Translations under genes and position numbers: made by a program
Shown: piece by piece, positions 16,652 through 23,993 of the stretch
How the letters are laid out: each line of letters begins with the position of its first letter
Position numbering within the stretch: the stretch's first letter is position 1
From: a virus
Direction: 5' to 3' (one strand)
DNA: 64,000 bases
IMG/VR virus record: IMGVR_UViG_3300045912_000789
Coordinates: 1 to 64,000 of that record
The notes under the pieces: model-generated
Databases searched by the model: none
What the model was told of the DNA's origin: nothing
Seen by the model: only the letters and a program-made list of their open reading frames with translations

Positions 16652-17150
16652 CGAACCTCTGCCGCGTAGCGCAGACCAGATCATCTCGCTGTTCAAGCGA
16701 GCGATCATGCTGCCGCACACGATGGAGATCCGGATCACGCCCGAGGAGTTCCTCCTCAGCCGTGAGCTGGAGGACGACGAGGAGGTCGTCTTCCCGAAGT
16801 CGGAGACCAAGGTCGACGCCGACATCGAGTACGTGCTCGCGCGAACCGTGGACAACCTCTACGAGCCGCCGTTCGACCCGAACCGCCACCCGTACATCGC
16901 GCTCCAGGAGGCGACCGCACATCTCGCGAAGGATCGACTCCGAGTCTGTGGCATCATGGCACCGAAGGGTTCGCTGTTCGCGGACTACTTCGGGCTCGAC
17001 GAAGACGAGATGCCAGAGACGTTCATGGGAATCCGCGTGATCTACCACAGCCTCACCGACAAGTACCCCGACAAGATCGTCGTCTTCGGCGGCCCGACCG
17101 TCTACTTCAACGACGCTACCCACGGCGTCATCATCGACACGGGAGTCTGA
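16629..17150 (+). CDS. Unknown phage protein
   Basis: 173-residue protein. Start at ATG 16629 is inside the preceding gene and is supported by codon bias; GGAGCG and ACGGAC are upstream. Acidic alpha/beta protein with a region DIEYVLARTVDNLYEPPFD and a C-terminal strand-rich end. Not recognised; no membrane segments. Confidence 0.65.
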   Translation: MAKLRTHSEPLPRSADQIISLFKRAIMLPHTMEIRITPEEFLLSRELEDDEEVVFPKSETKVDADIEYVLARTVDNLYEPPFDPNRHPYIALQEATAHLAKDRLRVCGIMAPKGSLFADYFGLDEDEMPETFMGIRVIYHSLTDKYPDKIVVFGGPTVYFNDATHGVIIDTGV

Positions 17151-17152
17151 AG

Positions 17153-17608
17153 ATGAAGCTCGACCAGGCACTGGCGAGGATCGGCGTCACGATCGTGAAG
17201 GCGGAGCAGAAGCCGGCACAGGCCGTGCTCCTCCTTCGGATCGATCAGAAGAAGCAGGCCCTCTGGAACGAGACACTCACCGAGTTCCTGCTGGCGTCCG
17301 AGGAGCGCGACGGCACCGGCAAGAAGAAGGTGGCCTGGACCGCGGACGTCTCGAAGTACTTCTACGCCGTGCCCGACGCCGGGGTCGTGCGCTTCCTCTG
17401 GCGTGTGATCCTGGGAGGCAACCCCCGCGCGGCGGCGGAGGCTCTGGGACGCGCGGCGATGCGCGCGGTCGCCGCGGGCGTCGAGGTCACCTCCCAGCCG
17501 CTCGTCGGCCGCAAGGAGTTCGTCCACGACCCGGCCAGCGGCAAGATCGCCGGGGCCTACAGCACCAACAAGGGCGCGGCCATCCTCGCGCAGCAGGTGT
17601 CGCGATGA
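17153..17608 (+). CDS. Unknown phage protein
   Basis: 151-residue protein two bases after the previous stop. Mixed structure, with an Ala/Arg-rich helix (RAAAEALGRAAMRAVAAG, about residues 89-106). No motif recognised. GTGA-type overlap (ATGA at 17605) with the next gene indicates coupling. Confidence 0.65.
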   Translation: MKLDQALARIGVTIVKAEQKPAQAVLLLRIDQKKQALWNETLTEFLLASEERDGTGKKKVAWTADVSKYFYAVPDAGVVRFLWRVILGGNPRAAAEALGRAAMRAVAAGVEVTSQPLVGRKEFVHDPASGKIAGAYSTNKGAAILAQQVSR

Positions 17609-18321
17609 ACCGCAAGGGCGTGGGCGGTCTCGTCGGGCCCGACGGGCAGTCGATCCTGCCCGCCGGCATCGTCGACCATGCCGAAGGGGCGGAGGGCGTC
17701 AACCTCTCTCCCGAGGTCCAGGCGCGGCTCGACGCCATCTTCAAGTCCGGCCTCGAAGAGATCAAGGGCACGTACAAGCTGGAGCTGGCCATCGACGAGG
17801 CCGAGCGCAGCTCGATCAAGCCCTACTGGGGTCTCGTCACCGCCTGGACGAACGGCGGCTTCGCGCACGGTGGAGGCGACGAGGCGGTCTACTTCTGCTC
17901 GGTGGTGATCGAGAAGAACGGGCAGCAGCGCACCTGCTCGGCGCCCATCGATCTGAAGTGGATCGGCGCGAGCGCGGCCATCTGTCCGACGTGCCGCCAC
18001 GCCATCGATCCCAAGGAGCTGGCCGGGCAGGTCGGCTTCCGCCTCACCACCCAGAACTGGGCCGCCGTCCTCACCCGGATGTGGCTCACGCTCGGTGGCA
18101 GCGCGGACATCCGCCTCGGCGTCATGCAGGGCGGCATCCGTGCGAAGACCGACGACATCCTGAAGAGGGTCTCGAACAGCGCGGGAGACAAGCTCGACGA
18201 TCTCCGCGGGAAGCGCCGTTGGGCGAGCTACCCGCTCAAGAACATCATCAAGGACACCTCGGCCGGAGCTGACCTCCAGATGAGGATCCGCGACTTCCTG
18301 GCGAACGCCATCACGAAGTGA
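17605..18321 (+). CDS. Zinc-site-containing protein, unknown
   Basis: 238-residue protein starting at ATG in a 4-base overlap. A central block CSVVIEKNGQQRTCSAPID, followed by ICPTCRHAI, places a CxxC (CPTC) in the middle and could form a zinc site with the earlier Cys residues. The C-terminal third is helical and basic. Function not recognised. Confidence 0.65.
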   Translation: MNRKGVGGLVGPDGQSILPAGIVDHAEGAEGVNLSPEVQARLDAIFKSGLEEIKGTYKLELAIDEAERSSIKPYWGLVTAWTNGGFAHGGGDEAVYFCSVVIEKNGQQRTCSAPIDLKWIGASAAICPTCRHAIDPKELAGQVGFRLTTQNWAAVLTRMWLTLGGSADIRLGVMQGGIRAKTDDILKRVSNSAGDKLDDLRGKRRWASYPLKNIIKDTSAGADLQMRIRDFLANAITK

Positions 18322-18836
18322 CCAGGACGATGCTCACCGTCGGACAGCTCAACGAGAAGATCTCCATGCTGCGATCCAAGATCGCGGTGACGGAGGGCAT
18401 CGTCCTGTACCTGAAGACGCACTACATGCCGTCGGATGGGGCGACGTCAGAGATGTCCTTCACCCGCTCCGACTACGGCAAGGTCCCGCCGAAGCACGTC
18501 GAAGCCACGATCGCCGACTACGTCGACTACCTCGACAGCCTCAAGATCGAGCTGGAGAAGCTGGAGAACACGCCCCTGACCCTGCCGGAGCCGTCGAAGC
18601 TGGCCCCCACCCAGGAAGCGCTGCCCGAGGCGAAGGCCGCCGCGGAGCCCGAGAAGAAGCCCGTGGCGACCGAGCCCAAGAAGAATGGATCGCACCCCGC
18701 ACCCACGCCCTCCCCGGCCCAGGTCGCCGCGGCGAAGGCGCCACCCGCCCGGAAGGAGGCACCCAGTGGAACTGCACGTGGAAGTCAAGATCAACCCGCC
18801 CCCGCCCAGCCCCCTGCCGGCCGACAAGCTGGATGA
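18318..18836 (+). CDS. Helical protein with Pro/Ala-rich tail, unknown
   Basis: 172-residue protein from GTG in a GTGA overlap. Residues 1-90 form a helical hairpin (VGQLNEKISMLRSKIAV ... DYVDYLDSLKIELEKLE). The remaining 80 residues are low-complexity (Pro, Ala, Lys, Glu) and the last 23 codons overlap the next gene. Likely a structural or scaffolding helper, but this is inference only. Confidence 0.6.
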   Translation: MTRTMLTVGQLNEKISMLRSKIAVTEGIVLYLKTHYMPSDGATSEMSFTRSDYGKVPPKHVEATIADYVDYLDSLKIELEKLENTPLTLPEPSKLAPTQEALPEAKAAAEPEKKPVATEPKKNGSHPAPTPSPAQVAAAKAPPARKEAPSGTARGSQDQPAPAQPPAGRQAG

Positions 18837-18990
18837 GCTGATCAACGGCCACCTCTCGGAGTTCGAGCGGTGGTTCGTCGAGCGCCAGCGCGCCAAGGGC
18901 AACCCGAACCCCACCGGCCTGATCGGCGTCGAGGGGTCCATCCTCAAGACCTACGTGCTGTTCCTCCACTCGAAGGGAGCCTCTCCGTGA
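18766..18990 (+). CDS. Small helical protein, unknown
   Basis: 74-residue protein from GTG behind GGAAGGAGG (18751-18759), which decides the start even though it lies 71 bases inside the preceding gene. Short Pro-rich strand, then a helix (ADKLDELINGHLSEFERWFVERQR). Not recognised. Ends in a GTGA overlap. Confidence 0.65.
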   Translation: MELHVEVKINPPPPSPLPADKLDELINGHLSEFERWFVERQRAKGNPNPTGLIGVEGSILKTYVLFLHSKGASP

Positions 18991-19298
18991 CCGCCTCGCT
19001 GACCGTCAACCGCACCTGCACCCGCTGCCCCCGCGTCGAGCAGACCGAGGTCTCGGTCGAGGACATCATGAAGATGGCCACGACCGCCAAGTCCCAAGGG
19101 GGCAAGACCACCATCCCGGAGGGCCCGAAGGCTCTGGCGATCCGAATCGACGAGAAGCAGACCGTCGAGTTCCCCTTCCTCTGCACGCCGTGCCGCCAGA
19201 TCGTCGCGCGCTACATCGAGCACATCGCGAAGAAGCCGAAGCACCAGTCGGCGCTGCGAGGCGAGCAGAAGATCGAGGTCGAGGAGGACGACGCCTGA
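18987..19298 (+). CDS. Small zinc-finger-like protein
   Basis: 103-residue protein from GTG in a GTGA overlap. N-terminal TCTRCP (about residues 9-14) and later LCTPCRQIV (about 67-75) form a CxxC pair around a helical insert, compatible with a single zinc ribbon. Acidic tail. Last gene of this unit, immediately before a strong hairpin terminator. Confidence 0.65.
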   Translation: MTASLTVNRTCTRCPRVEQTEVSVEDIMKMATTAKSQGGKTTIPEGPKALAIRIDEKQTVEFPFLCTPCRQIVARYIEHIAKKPKHQSALRGEQKIEVEEDDA

Positions 19299-19320
19299 AC
19301 GGGTGCAAGAGAAACGGGTG

Positions 19321-19344
19321 AAGGGCCGCCTCGCAGCGGCCCTT
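19321..19344. terminator. Bidirectional hairpin terminator
   Basis: AAGGGCCGC (19321-19329), loop CTCGCA, GCGGCCCTT (19336-19344): nine perfect pairs between convergent genes ending at 19298 (+) and 19356 (-). Followed by TCCGTTT on the plus strand and preceded by the AAACGGG run. Confidence 0.8.
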
Positions 19345-19355
19345 TCCGTTTCAGG

Positions 19356-19967
19356 TCACCAGACGTCCTCGCTGAACAGCTCGTCGCTCGGGCTCGCCCG
19401 TTCGAGGAGCTGATGCCGTTCGCGGGCGATGACCTTCGCCTCGTAGCGGTCGACGAAGCGGCCTGTACTGGTCACGAAGCCCTGCACGTGCCGGTACTCG
19501 AAGCGCTGTTCGTTGAAGGGCTTGCCGGCGGCCTTCATCACGGCGATGACGTCGTGGTGTCGACCCGGGCGCGGCACGGTGAAGACCGTGCCGTCCGCGT
19601 GCTGGATGGCCGCCATCTCGATCTGCTCGGGGAGGTCGCGGTCCTTGATGGCTGCGTGGCGGATCGCGTTGTGGACCACCGAGGCCAGGTCTCGACGACC
19701 GCCGGGCGGGAGCTTCTGCATCAGCTCGTGGGCCCAGAGGGTCCAGAGCTGGAACTGCTGCTCCGGCGTCAGCGGCTCCCCGTTCGTGCCGTTGAGCGTG
19801 GCGATCACAGCGCTGAGGCCCTTGCCGTCACCGGGAACGCCGATCACGGAGTAGAGCACGATGCAGTCGCACGCGCCGACGCTGCCGTCTGCGGGGATCT
19901 GCTCGCGAGTGAGCCCCTCGGGGTGGGGCTCGATCTTGTACGTGACGTGGTACTTGCCGTCCATCAC
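19356..19967 (-). CDS. Phage protein with 'GFVTSTGRFVDR...LFSEDVW' domain
   Basis: 203-residue protein; start is GTG 19967 (GTGA overlap) or ATG 19964. The last 55 residues (QGFVTSTGRFVDRYEAK ... DELFSEDVW) match a short domain seen in many unrelated phage hypothetical proteins, usually ending L-x-SEDLW; the preceding residues (HADGTVFTVPRPGRHHDVI) are also typical of it. The N-terminal half contains a Cys pair (ACDC) and is unrecognised. Distal gene of a minus-strand unit that begins at 22733. Confidence 0.7.
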   Translation of the reverse strand: MMDGKYHVTYKIEPHPEGLTREQIPADGSVGACDCIVLYSVIGVPGDGKGLSAVIATLNGTNGEPLTPEQQFQLWTLWAHELMQKLPPGGRRDLASVVHNAIRHAAIKDRDLPEQIEMAAIQHADGTVFTVPRPGRHHDVIAVMKAAGKPFNEQRFEYRHVQGFVTSTGRFVDRYEAKVIARERHQLLERASPSDELFSEDVW

Positions 19968-20200
19968 GACGCCTTGAGCTTCGCGACCTCGATGACCGCG
20001 ATCTTCCTCAGCTTGGCGTAGCGCACGTTCAGGTGCGTGAAGCCAGCCTCCTTGATCTGCGGGAGGTTGATGTAGCGCCCGTCGTCGGGGCTGCTCATGT
20101 CCGAGATCTGGAAGTCGAGGTCGCCGATGAGGCTACCCTCGATCTCCTTCTTGGACTTGTAGTCCCGTCCGTAGGCGGGCACGAGGGTGATCTTCTTCAC
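19964..20200 (-). CDS. Small protein, unknown
   Basis: 78-residue protein from GTG 20200, chosen for CCGGAGGCAC upstream and the GTGA overlap with the preceding stop. Basic N-terminus (KKITLVPAYGRDYKSKKEI), central FQISDMSSPDDGRYINLPQI, then a basic helix and strand. Not recognised. Confidence 0.65.
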   Translation of the reverse strand: MKKITLVPAYGRDYKSKKEIEGSLIGDLDFQISDMSSPDDGRYINLPQIKEAGFTHLNVRYAKLRKIAVIEVAKLKAS

Positions 20201-20454
20201 CGTGCCTCCGGGTTCTCCGACGGTACATGGCCGTCCGGGTCTTTCATCTGGTGGCCGAACTTGTCGAGGAAGGACTCGTCGACGATGATCGCCACCGGCT
20301 TCATCGCGACGCTGCCGTCTTCCTCTGCGATCGCCGCACAGACGTACGCGACGTCGTGCTCCTGGAACTTGCCGCTGAGCAGCGCGAAGTTCTCGTGGTC
20401 GTTCCGGATGACCTCGAAGATCCCCTTCTGCTCGTCGGTGAGGGGGCTGCTCAT
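20197..20454 (-). CDS. Small acidic protein, unknown
   Basis: 85-residue protein from ATG 20454 (ATGA overlap upstream, GTGA overlap downstream). Short helical N-terminus then alternating strands (AYVCAAIAEEDGS, MKPVAIIVDESF). No motif recognised; coupling suggests stoichiometric expression with neighbours. Confidence 0.65.
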   Translation of the reverse strand: MSSPLTDEQKGIFEVIRNDHENFALLSGKFQEHDVAYVCAAIAEEDGSVAMKPVAIIVDESFLDKFGHQMKDPDGHVPSENPEAR

Positions 20455-21176
20455 CGCGCCTGGAAGCCCCAGTAGAAGCGGGGGTGGTGCTGGAACAACA
20501 GCGTGCCCGACACGCCATCCTTCTTCCGCGTCACGATGACGAACGGCGCGGCGAAGCCCTGGACGTCGAAGTCGCGCTTCAGCTCCTCGGTGTCCCAGAC
20601 GTTGCCCTTGCCGTGGGTCGCCTCCAGCTCCTCGCGGGTGCCGGGGTTCTCGTTGATCTCCTTCGCCATGGACCGGCGAAGGTTCTCGGTCGAGTCTTCC
20701 ATGAACGGTCTCCTCAGCATCTTGATGTTGTCGATCGCCCACTGTCTGATCGACGGGCCTTCGCTGCCCGCCGAGTTCCAGCCCTGCTTGTCCTTCCACT
20801 TCATCCAGGTCAGCTCGACCGGAAGCGGGTGCAGGATCTCCCACAGACCGACGTACTTCTCGACGTCGATCGTGAGCCCGTTGTCGCCGTAGGTGCCCTC
20901 GATGTAGACGCGGTAGGCGCCGTCGAGGATGTACGGCTTGTAGTGCTCGGGGTGCGGGTGTGTCGGGCTCGGGCCAGTGTCGTGGATAGCCTTGGCCCGA
21001 TCGGACTTGATGATGAGGTCGCCCACCATGAAGTGCCCGAGCTGGTGCATCCGAGCGTGCCGCACACACGCTCGAATCTCGCCGCCGGCGGTCTTGGAGA
21101 AGAGCGCGAGGAACGGCCCGCGTGACCACTGCGAACCGTCGCGCTGGTTGTAGCCAGACGAACCGCCGAGGAACAT
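20451..21176 (-). CDS. Unknown protein of early-type unit
   Basis: 241-residue protein from ATG 21176, which shares its A with the preceding TGA (TGATG). Mixed alpha/beta; notable segments are FLALFSKTAGGEI, HARMHQLGHFMVGDLIIKS and VELTWMKWKDKQGW. A His cluster (HARMHQLGH) could bind metal but does not match a known catalytic motif. Not recognised. Confidence 0.65.
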   Translation of the reverse strand: MFLGGSSGYNQRDGSQWSRGPFLALFSKTAGGEIRACVRHARMHQLGHFMVGDLIIKSDRAKAIHDTGPSPTHPHPEHYKPYILDGAYRVYIEGTYGDNGLTIDVEKYVGLWEILHPLPVELTWMKWKDKQGWNSAGSEGPSIRQWAIDNIKMLRRPFMEDSTENLRRSMAKEINENPGTREELEATHGKGNVWDTEELKRDFDVQGFAAPFVIVTRKKDGVSGTLLFQHHPRFYWGFQAR

Positions 21177-21487
21177 CAGCGGCTCCTGGTCGGCGGCGTC
21201 GGCGTGGGAGGCAGCTCTCCGTGGTCGGCGAAGAACTGGAGGATCGGAAGGAGGTCCTTGACCATGTCGCGGGTCAGGTGCATCCGCGCCATGGCGCCCT
21301 TCTTTCCGTTCTCCTCGACGAGGTTCACCTCCTCGATGCTGGCGTGGTTGACGCCGAACCAGATGGCGTCGTCGGTCGCCAGCGACGACTCCTGGATCGA
21401 GCACTTCTCGCCGTAGCGATCGGTGAACTCGAAGCGCTCGAACCCGCGGTCGGTCTTCTTCGAGGTGATCTGGAACTTCTTGGCCAT
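21176..21487 (-). CDS. Conserved phage protein (DRYGEKCSIQESS type)
   Basis: 103-residue protein from ATG 21487 (TGATG overlap). The block FTDRYGEKCSIQESSLATDDAIWFGV followed by ARMHLTRDMVKDLLPILQFF and a short Pro-rich tail is a pattern seen repeatedly in phage genomes as a small uncharacterised protein. Function unknown. Confidence 0.7.
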   Translation of the reverse strand: MAKKFQITSKKTDRGFERFEFTDRYGEKCSIQESSLATDDAIWFGVNHASIEEVNLVEENGKKGAMARMHLTRDMVKDLLPILQFFADHGELPPTPTPPTRSR

Positions 21488-22479
21488 CAGGGATTCTCCG
21501 CCCAGAAGCGCTCCTGGATGTCGCAGCAGCGCAGGTTGAGGAACTCCACGTTCGGTGCGCGGGGCAGCTCGGACTTCGCGTACAGCTCCTGCATCTCGGC
21601 GTCCTGTTGCTCTGCCCACGCGATGTCGTCGTACTTCCAGGCGCCGCGGCGGATCGCCAGCAGCTCCTCGGCGTCCGGGCGCCTCACGACCATCTCGCCG
21701 CGCGTCAGGATCTCACGGCACATCCGCAGCAGGCGCACGAGGTGCATGGCGTGCTTGGTGTCGTAGCCGAACTTCGCCTCCAGCTCGGCACGCGCTGGGT
21801 TGCGTTGCTTCTTCCAGCTCTGGTAACTGTTCCAGTTCTGCATCGCAGCGTGGTAGCGCTTCTCGGCGCCGACGATCTCTTGGACGTTCGGGCTGGGCGC
21901 GTAGCCCTCCTCCTTCAGATCGTCCACGAGCTTGTCGTACGCCCCGAGCATGTCGGGCGTGATCTTGACGTTGTCCGGCAGGCCGAAGTCCTTGCGCTCG
22001 GGCTTGGCGCCCGGCGGGTTCCGCAGCCAGCCGCGGTGTGTGCGGATGCGCTTGAGCTGGTGGATCGCGTAGCCGGTGAAGGTGTGCTTGGCCTTCTTCG
22101 ACAGGAACGCGTAGCGCAGCTCGCGCAGCGACTGCCCGGCAGGCGTGATCTTGATGATGTCCGAGTCGTCGACGAAGAGGACTTCGAGGACGTTCGGGTT
22201 GCAGTCTGCTGCGAGGTTCATGAACTTGCGGAGGTCGTAGATCACCTGATCGACCACGGCGTTCCCGAAGCCGTCGCGCTGGATCTTCGACTCGTTCTGC
22301 TCGAACGTGTAGGCGAAGCCCGTGACGTGCGTCCGTGGCGCGATGGCGGCGCCGCGAAGATCGATGTCGCTGTCGGGGAGGTTCGTGCCGTAGGCGTGGG
22401 ATCCGTGCCGGGCGAGGTAGATGGTGCGCGGTTCGATGTCGAAGTGCATGTTCACCAGGTCTTGGGTCTGAGTTTCCAT
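21487..22479 (-). CDS. Nucleotidyltransferase (COG3541/RlaP-like)
   Basis: 330-residue protein of the polymerase-beta-type nucleotidyltransferase superfamily. The signature GSHAYGTNLPDSDID (residues 26-40) supplies the G-S loop and two catalytic Asp residues, and a third acidic strand follows in the next 60 residues (EVLFVDD). Homologues transfer a nucleotide to RNA or another substrate; RlaP members sit near RNA ligases, though none is visible here. The start could instead be M11 (ATG 22449), two bases after the upstream stop, because ATG 22479 overlaps the upstream gene by 28 bases and neither has a strong ribosome site. Confidence 0.75.
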   Translation of the reverse strand: METQTQDLVNMHFDIEPRTIYLARHGSHAYGTNLPDSDIDLRGAAIAPRTHVTGFAYTFEQNESKIQRDGFGNAVVDQVIYDLRKFMNLAADCNPNVLEVLFVDDSDIIKITPAGQSLRELRYAFLSKKAKHTFTGYAIHQLKRIRTHRGWLRNPPGAKPERKDFGLPDNVKITPDMLGAYDKLVDDLKEEGYAPSPNVQEIVGAEKRYHAAMQNWNSYQSWKKQRNPARAELEAKFGYDTKHAMHLVRLLRMCREILTRGEMVVRRPDAEELLAIRRGAWKYDDIAWAEQQDAEMQELYAKSELPRAPNVEFLNLRCCDIQERFWAENP

Positions 22480-22733
22480 CCGCGCTCATCGAGCCAGGCC
22501 TTCAGATCGGCCCAGCTCGCTGACGCGCGGTCCTTGTTCTTCTCGTCGAGGAAGAAGAGCTTGTAGACGTCGCGGAAGCAGAGTCCGTCGTGGCATGAAC
22601 AACAGCCACCGGGACGCATGATCGGAGGCTGAGGCTGCCCGCGGAGATCTAGCGCTCCATCGTCAGTTCTCTTCTCGACGATCACCTTCTGATCGAGTCG
22701 GAACGGTTGTGTGTCGAACTCCGTGATGACCAT
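22452..22733 (-). CDS. Small Cys-containing protein, unknown
   Basis: 93-residue protein from ATG 22733; a TTG six bases upstream would add two residues. A central PGGCCSCHDGLCF block holds four Cys and one His, a likely metal site; the C-terminus is helical and basic (WADLKAWLDERGWKLR). First gene of the 22733-19356 unit; upstream lie two palindromes and a CCTATAAG box. Confidence 0.65.
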   Translation of the reverse strand: MVITEFDTQPFRLDQKVIVEKRTDDGALDLRGQPQPPIMRPGGCCSCHDGLCFRDVYKLFFLDEKNKDRASASWADLKAWLDERGWKLRPKTW

Positions 22734-22760
22734 GGTCAACCCCCAGGAAAAAGACGCGGC

Positions 22761-22807
22761 GCCGGTGCACCGGCACCCCAGGTTTCCCCAGAGTACCAGT
22801 GCACCGG
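22761..22807. promoter_or_regulatory. Paired operator-like palindromes
   Basis: A perfect 14-bp palindrome GCCGGTGCACCGGC (22761-22774) and a near-copy CCAGTGCACCGG (22796-22807, one mismatch to CCGGTGCACCGG) lie 34 bp apart in the leader of the minus-strand unit starting at 22733. Spacing of about three helical turns would put two dimers on one face of the DNA. Confidence 0.45.
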
Positions 22808-22857
22808 CGGGCGCGGAGGAGAGAACACACGAAGGAGGGGCGGCTCCCCACCACTTG

Positions 22858-22865
22858 CTTATAGG
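22858..22865 (-). promoter_or_regulatory. CCTATAAG promoter-like box
   Basis: Minus-strand CCTATAAGC, identical to the boxes at 33241-33248 and 42107-42114. Here 124 bases separate it from the start codon at 22733, giving a long leader that includes the paired palindromes. The interval 22740-22881 otherwise holds no gene. Confidence 0.5.
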
Positions 22866-22881
22866 TGGATCCCGCCTCAGT

Positions 22882-23613
22882 TCATCGCGCCGCGAGCTGC
22901 GCCATCATCTCCTCGATCTTGGACGGCAGCTCCTCCAGCGGGCATCTGTTGTCGAGGACGTACTGGAACCGTTCGCGAGGGATCTCGGTCAGCTCGCGCT
23001 CGCTGGCGTGCGTGGCCTTCGCGGCCTCCTCCAGCTTGCGCAGGAGCAGGACCGTGGTGCCGCCCAGCTCGACGCTGCGGGCTTGCTCGTTGATGAAGCG
23101 ACCGTCGGTGACGACGAACTGGGGCTCGGGCTCGATCTGGACGTTCTCGTAGGCGGGCTGCATCGGGCTGGAGAAGAGCGGAGCGAACGAGCGAGCCTTC
23201 CAGTTCTGGCGAGCGCGCCACATCGACGAGAACAGGTTGTCGATCCAGACCGTGCCGAAGAGACGCCGGCCCCACTCGGTCCCCAGGGTCTGGAGAGCGA
23301 TCCGCGGGTTGACGTAGCGGGGGTAGTCGTCGAGGCATCCCGGTTGCGTGCAGCTCAGCCCGCCCTTCGTGTTCTCGAAGAGGGGCGAGTCGCACTTCAG
23401 ACAGCGGTCGCCCATCGGGTACTGCTTGTACTGGTTCTCCCGGTTCTTGCTCGGACCGTAGAGATCCTCGTCCGTGAAGTCGGGGAAGGCGATCTTGACC
23501 ATCTGCTTGAGCGGCGCCGCGAAGCTCACCTTCGTGAACCCGTGGTTCGCCACGAGGTAGTCGCCGATGGTGTCCTTGCCGCTGCCGCGGCCACCGAAGA
23601 GGACGATGTTCAC
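22882..23613 (-). CDS. Deoxynucleoside monophosphate kinase with zinc-ribbon insert
   Basis: 243-residue kinase that would phosphorylate dNMPs for phage DNA synthesis. P-loop GGRGSGKDT at residues 7-15; LQTLGTEWGR at 108-117 and TDGRFINEQ near 170 are characteristic of the phage dNMP kinase group (T4 gp1-like). Between them lies an insert with Cys71, Cys74, Cys88 and Cys93 (CLKC ... CTQPGC), a probable zinc ribbon not present in T4 gp1. Start ATG 23613 overlaps the upstream stop by GTGA/ATGA-type coupling. Second gene of a two-gene unit beginning at 23933. Confidence 0.8.
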   Translation of the reverse strand: MNIVLFGGRGSGKDTIGDYLVANHGFTKVSFAAPLKQMVKIAFPDFTDEDLYGPSKNRENQYKQYPMGDRCLKCDSPLFENTKGGLSCTQPGCLDDYPRYVNPRIALQTLGTEWGRRLFGTVWIDNLFSSMWRARQNWKARSFAPLFSSPMQPAYENVQIEPEPQFVVTDGRFINEQARSVELGGTTVLLLRKLEEAAKATHASERELTEIPRERFQYVLDNRCPLEELPSKIEEMMAQLAAR

Positions 23614-23933
23614 GTGGTCTCCTTTTCGATCGCCTGACCAGGCGGTGGCGGGGTGATCTGCTCGCCGTTCGGGAAGACCAGGGTCTGCCCCACGTAGAGA
23701 TCGCGCAGGATGTTGTCGCAGAGCTGGCGCAGGGCGGCGACCTCCTCGGCGGACCAGAGCTGCTTCAGCTCGGGCGGGGTGCCCTTCGGCATCAGCTTGT
23801 CGAAGCGGACGTACGGCTGGCGGAAGACGCCCTCGCCGTGCATCTCGATGAGGGCCTGCACGTTGCCGAGCCGGGGCATCGCGACGAGGTGCGTGCGCTT
23901 CGGCTCCTGGGGGTTGTCGTTCTCGGTGGACAT
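23610..23933 (-). CDS. Small protein upstream of dNMP kinase, unknown
   Basis: 107-residue protein from ATG 23933 behind GAAAGGAAAG. Charged N-terminus, then VAMPRLGNVQALIEM and a helical SAEEVAALRQLCDNILRDLYVG segment, Pro-rich end. Not recognised. It is first in a unit controlled by CCTATCAG 17 bases upstream and overlaps the kinase start. Confidence 0.65.
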   Translation of the reverse strand: MSTENDNPQEPKRTHLVAMPRLGNVQALIEMHGEGVFRQPYVRFDKLMPKGTPPELKQLWSAEEVAALRQLCDNILRDLYVGQTLVFPNGEQITPPPPGQAIEKETT

Positions 23934-23950
23934 CGCTTTCCTTTCGTTGC

Positions 23951-23958
23951 CTGATAGG
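23951..23958 (-). promoter_or_regulatory. CCTATCAG promoter-like box
   Basis: Minus-strand CCTATCAG lies 17 bases before ATG 23933, with AAAGGAAAG between. Position and sequence match the other CCTATNAG sites. Confidence 0.6.
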
Positions 23959-23977
23959 CGGGGAAGCCGCTGTCGGC

Positions 23978-23983
23978 TACACT
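23978..23983 (+). promoter_or_regulatory. TACACT -10-like box for the 23994 gene
   Basis: TACACT is followed by ten bases and then GTG 23994, so a transcript would carry a leader of about four bases with no Shine-Dalgarno sequence. It lies back to back with the minus-strand CCTATCAG box. Confidence 0.5.
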
Positions 23984-23993
23984 ACCAGGCGCC

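Noticed and set aside
22734-22739. TTG start for the 22733 gene
   Set aside because: An ATG with better codon context lies two codons downstream; the TTG lacks a ribosome site.
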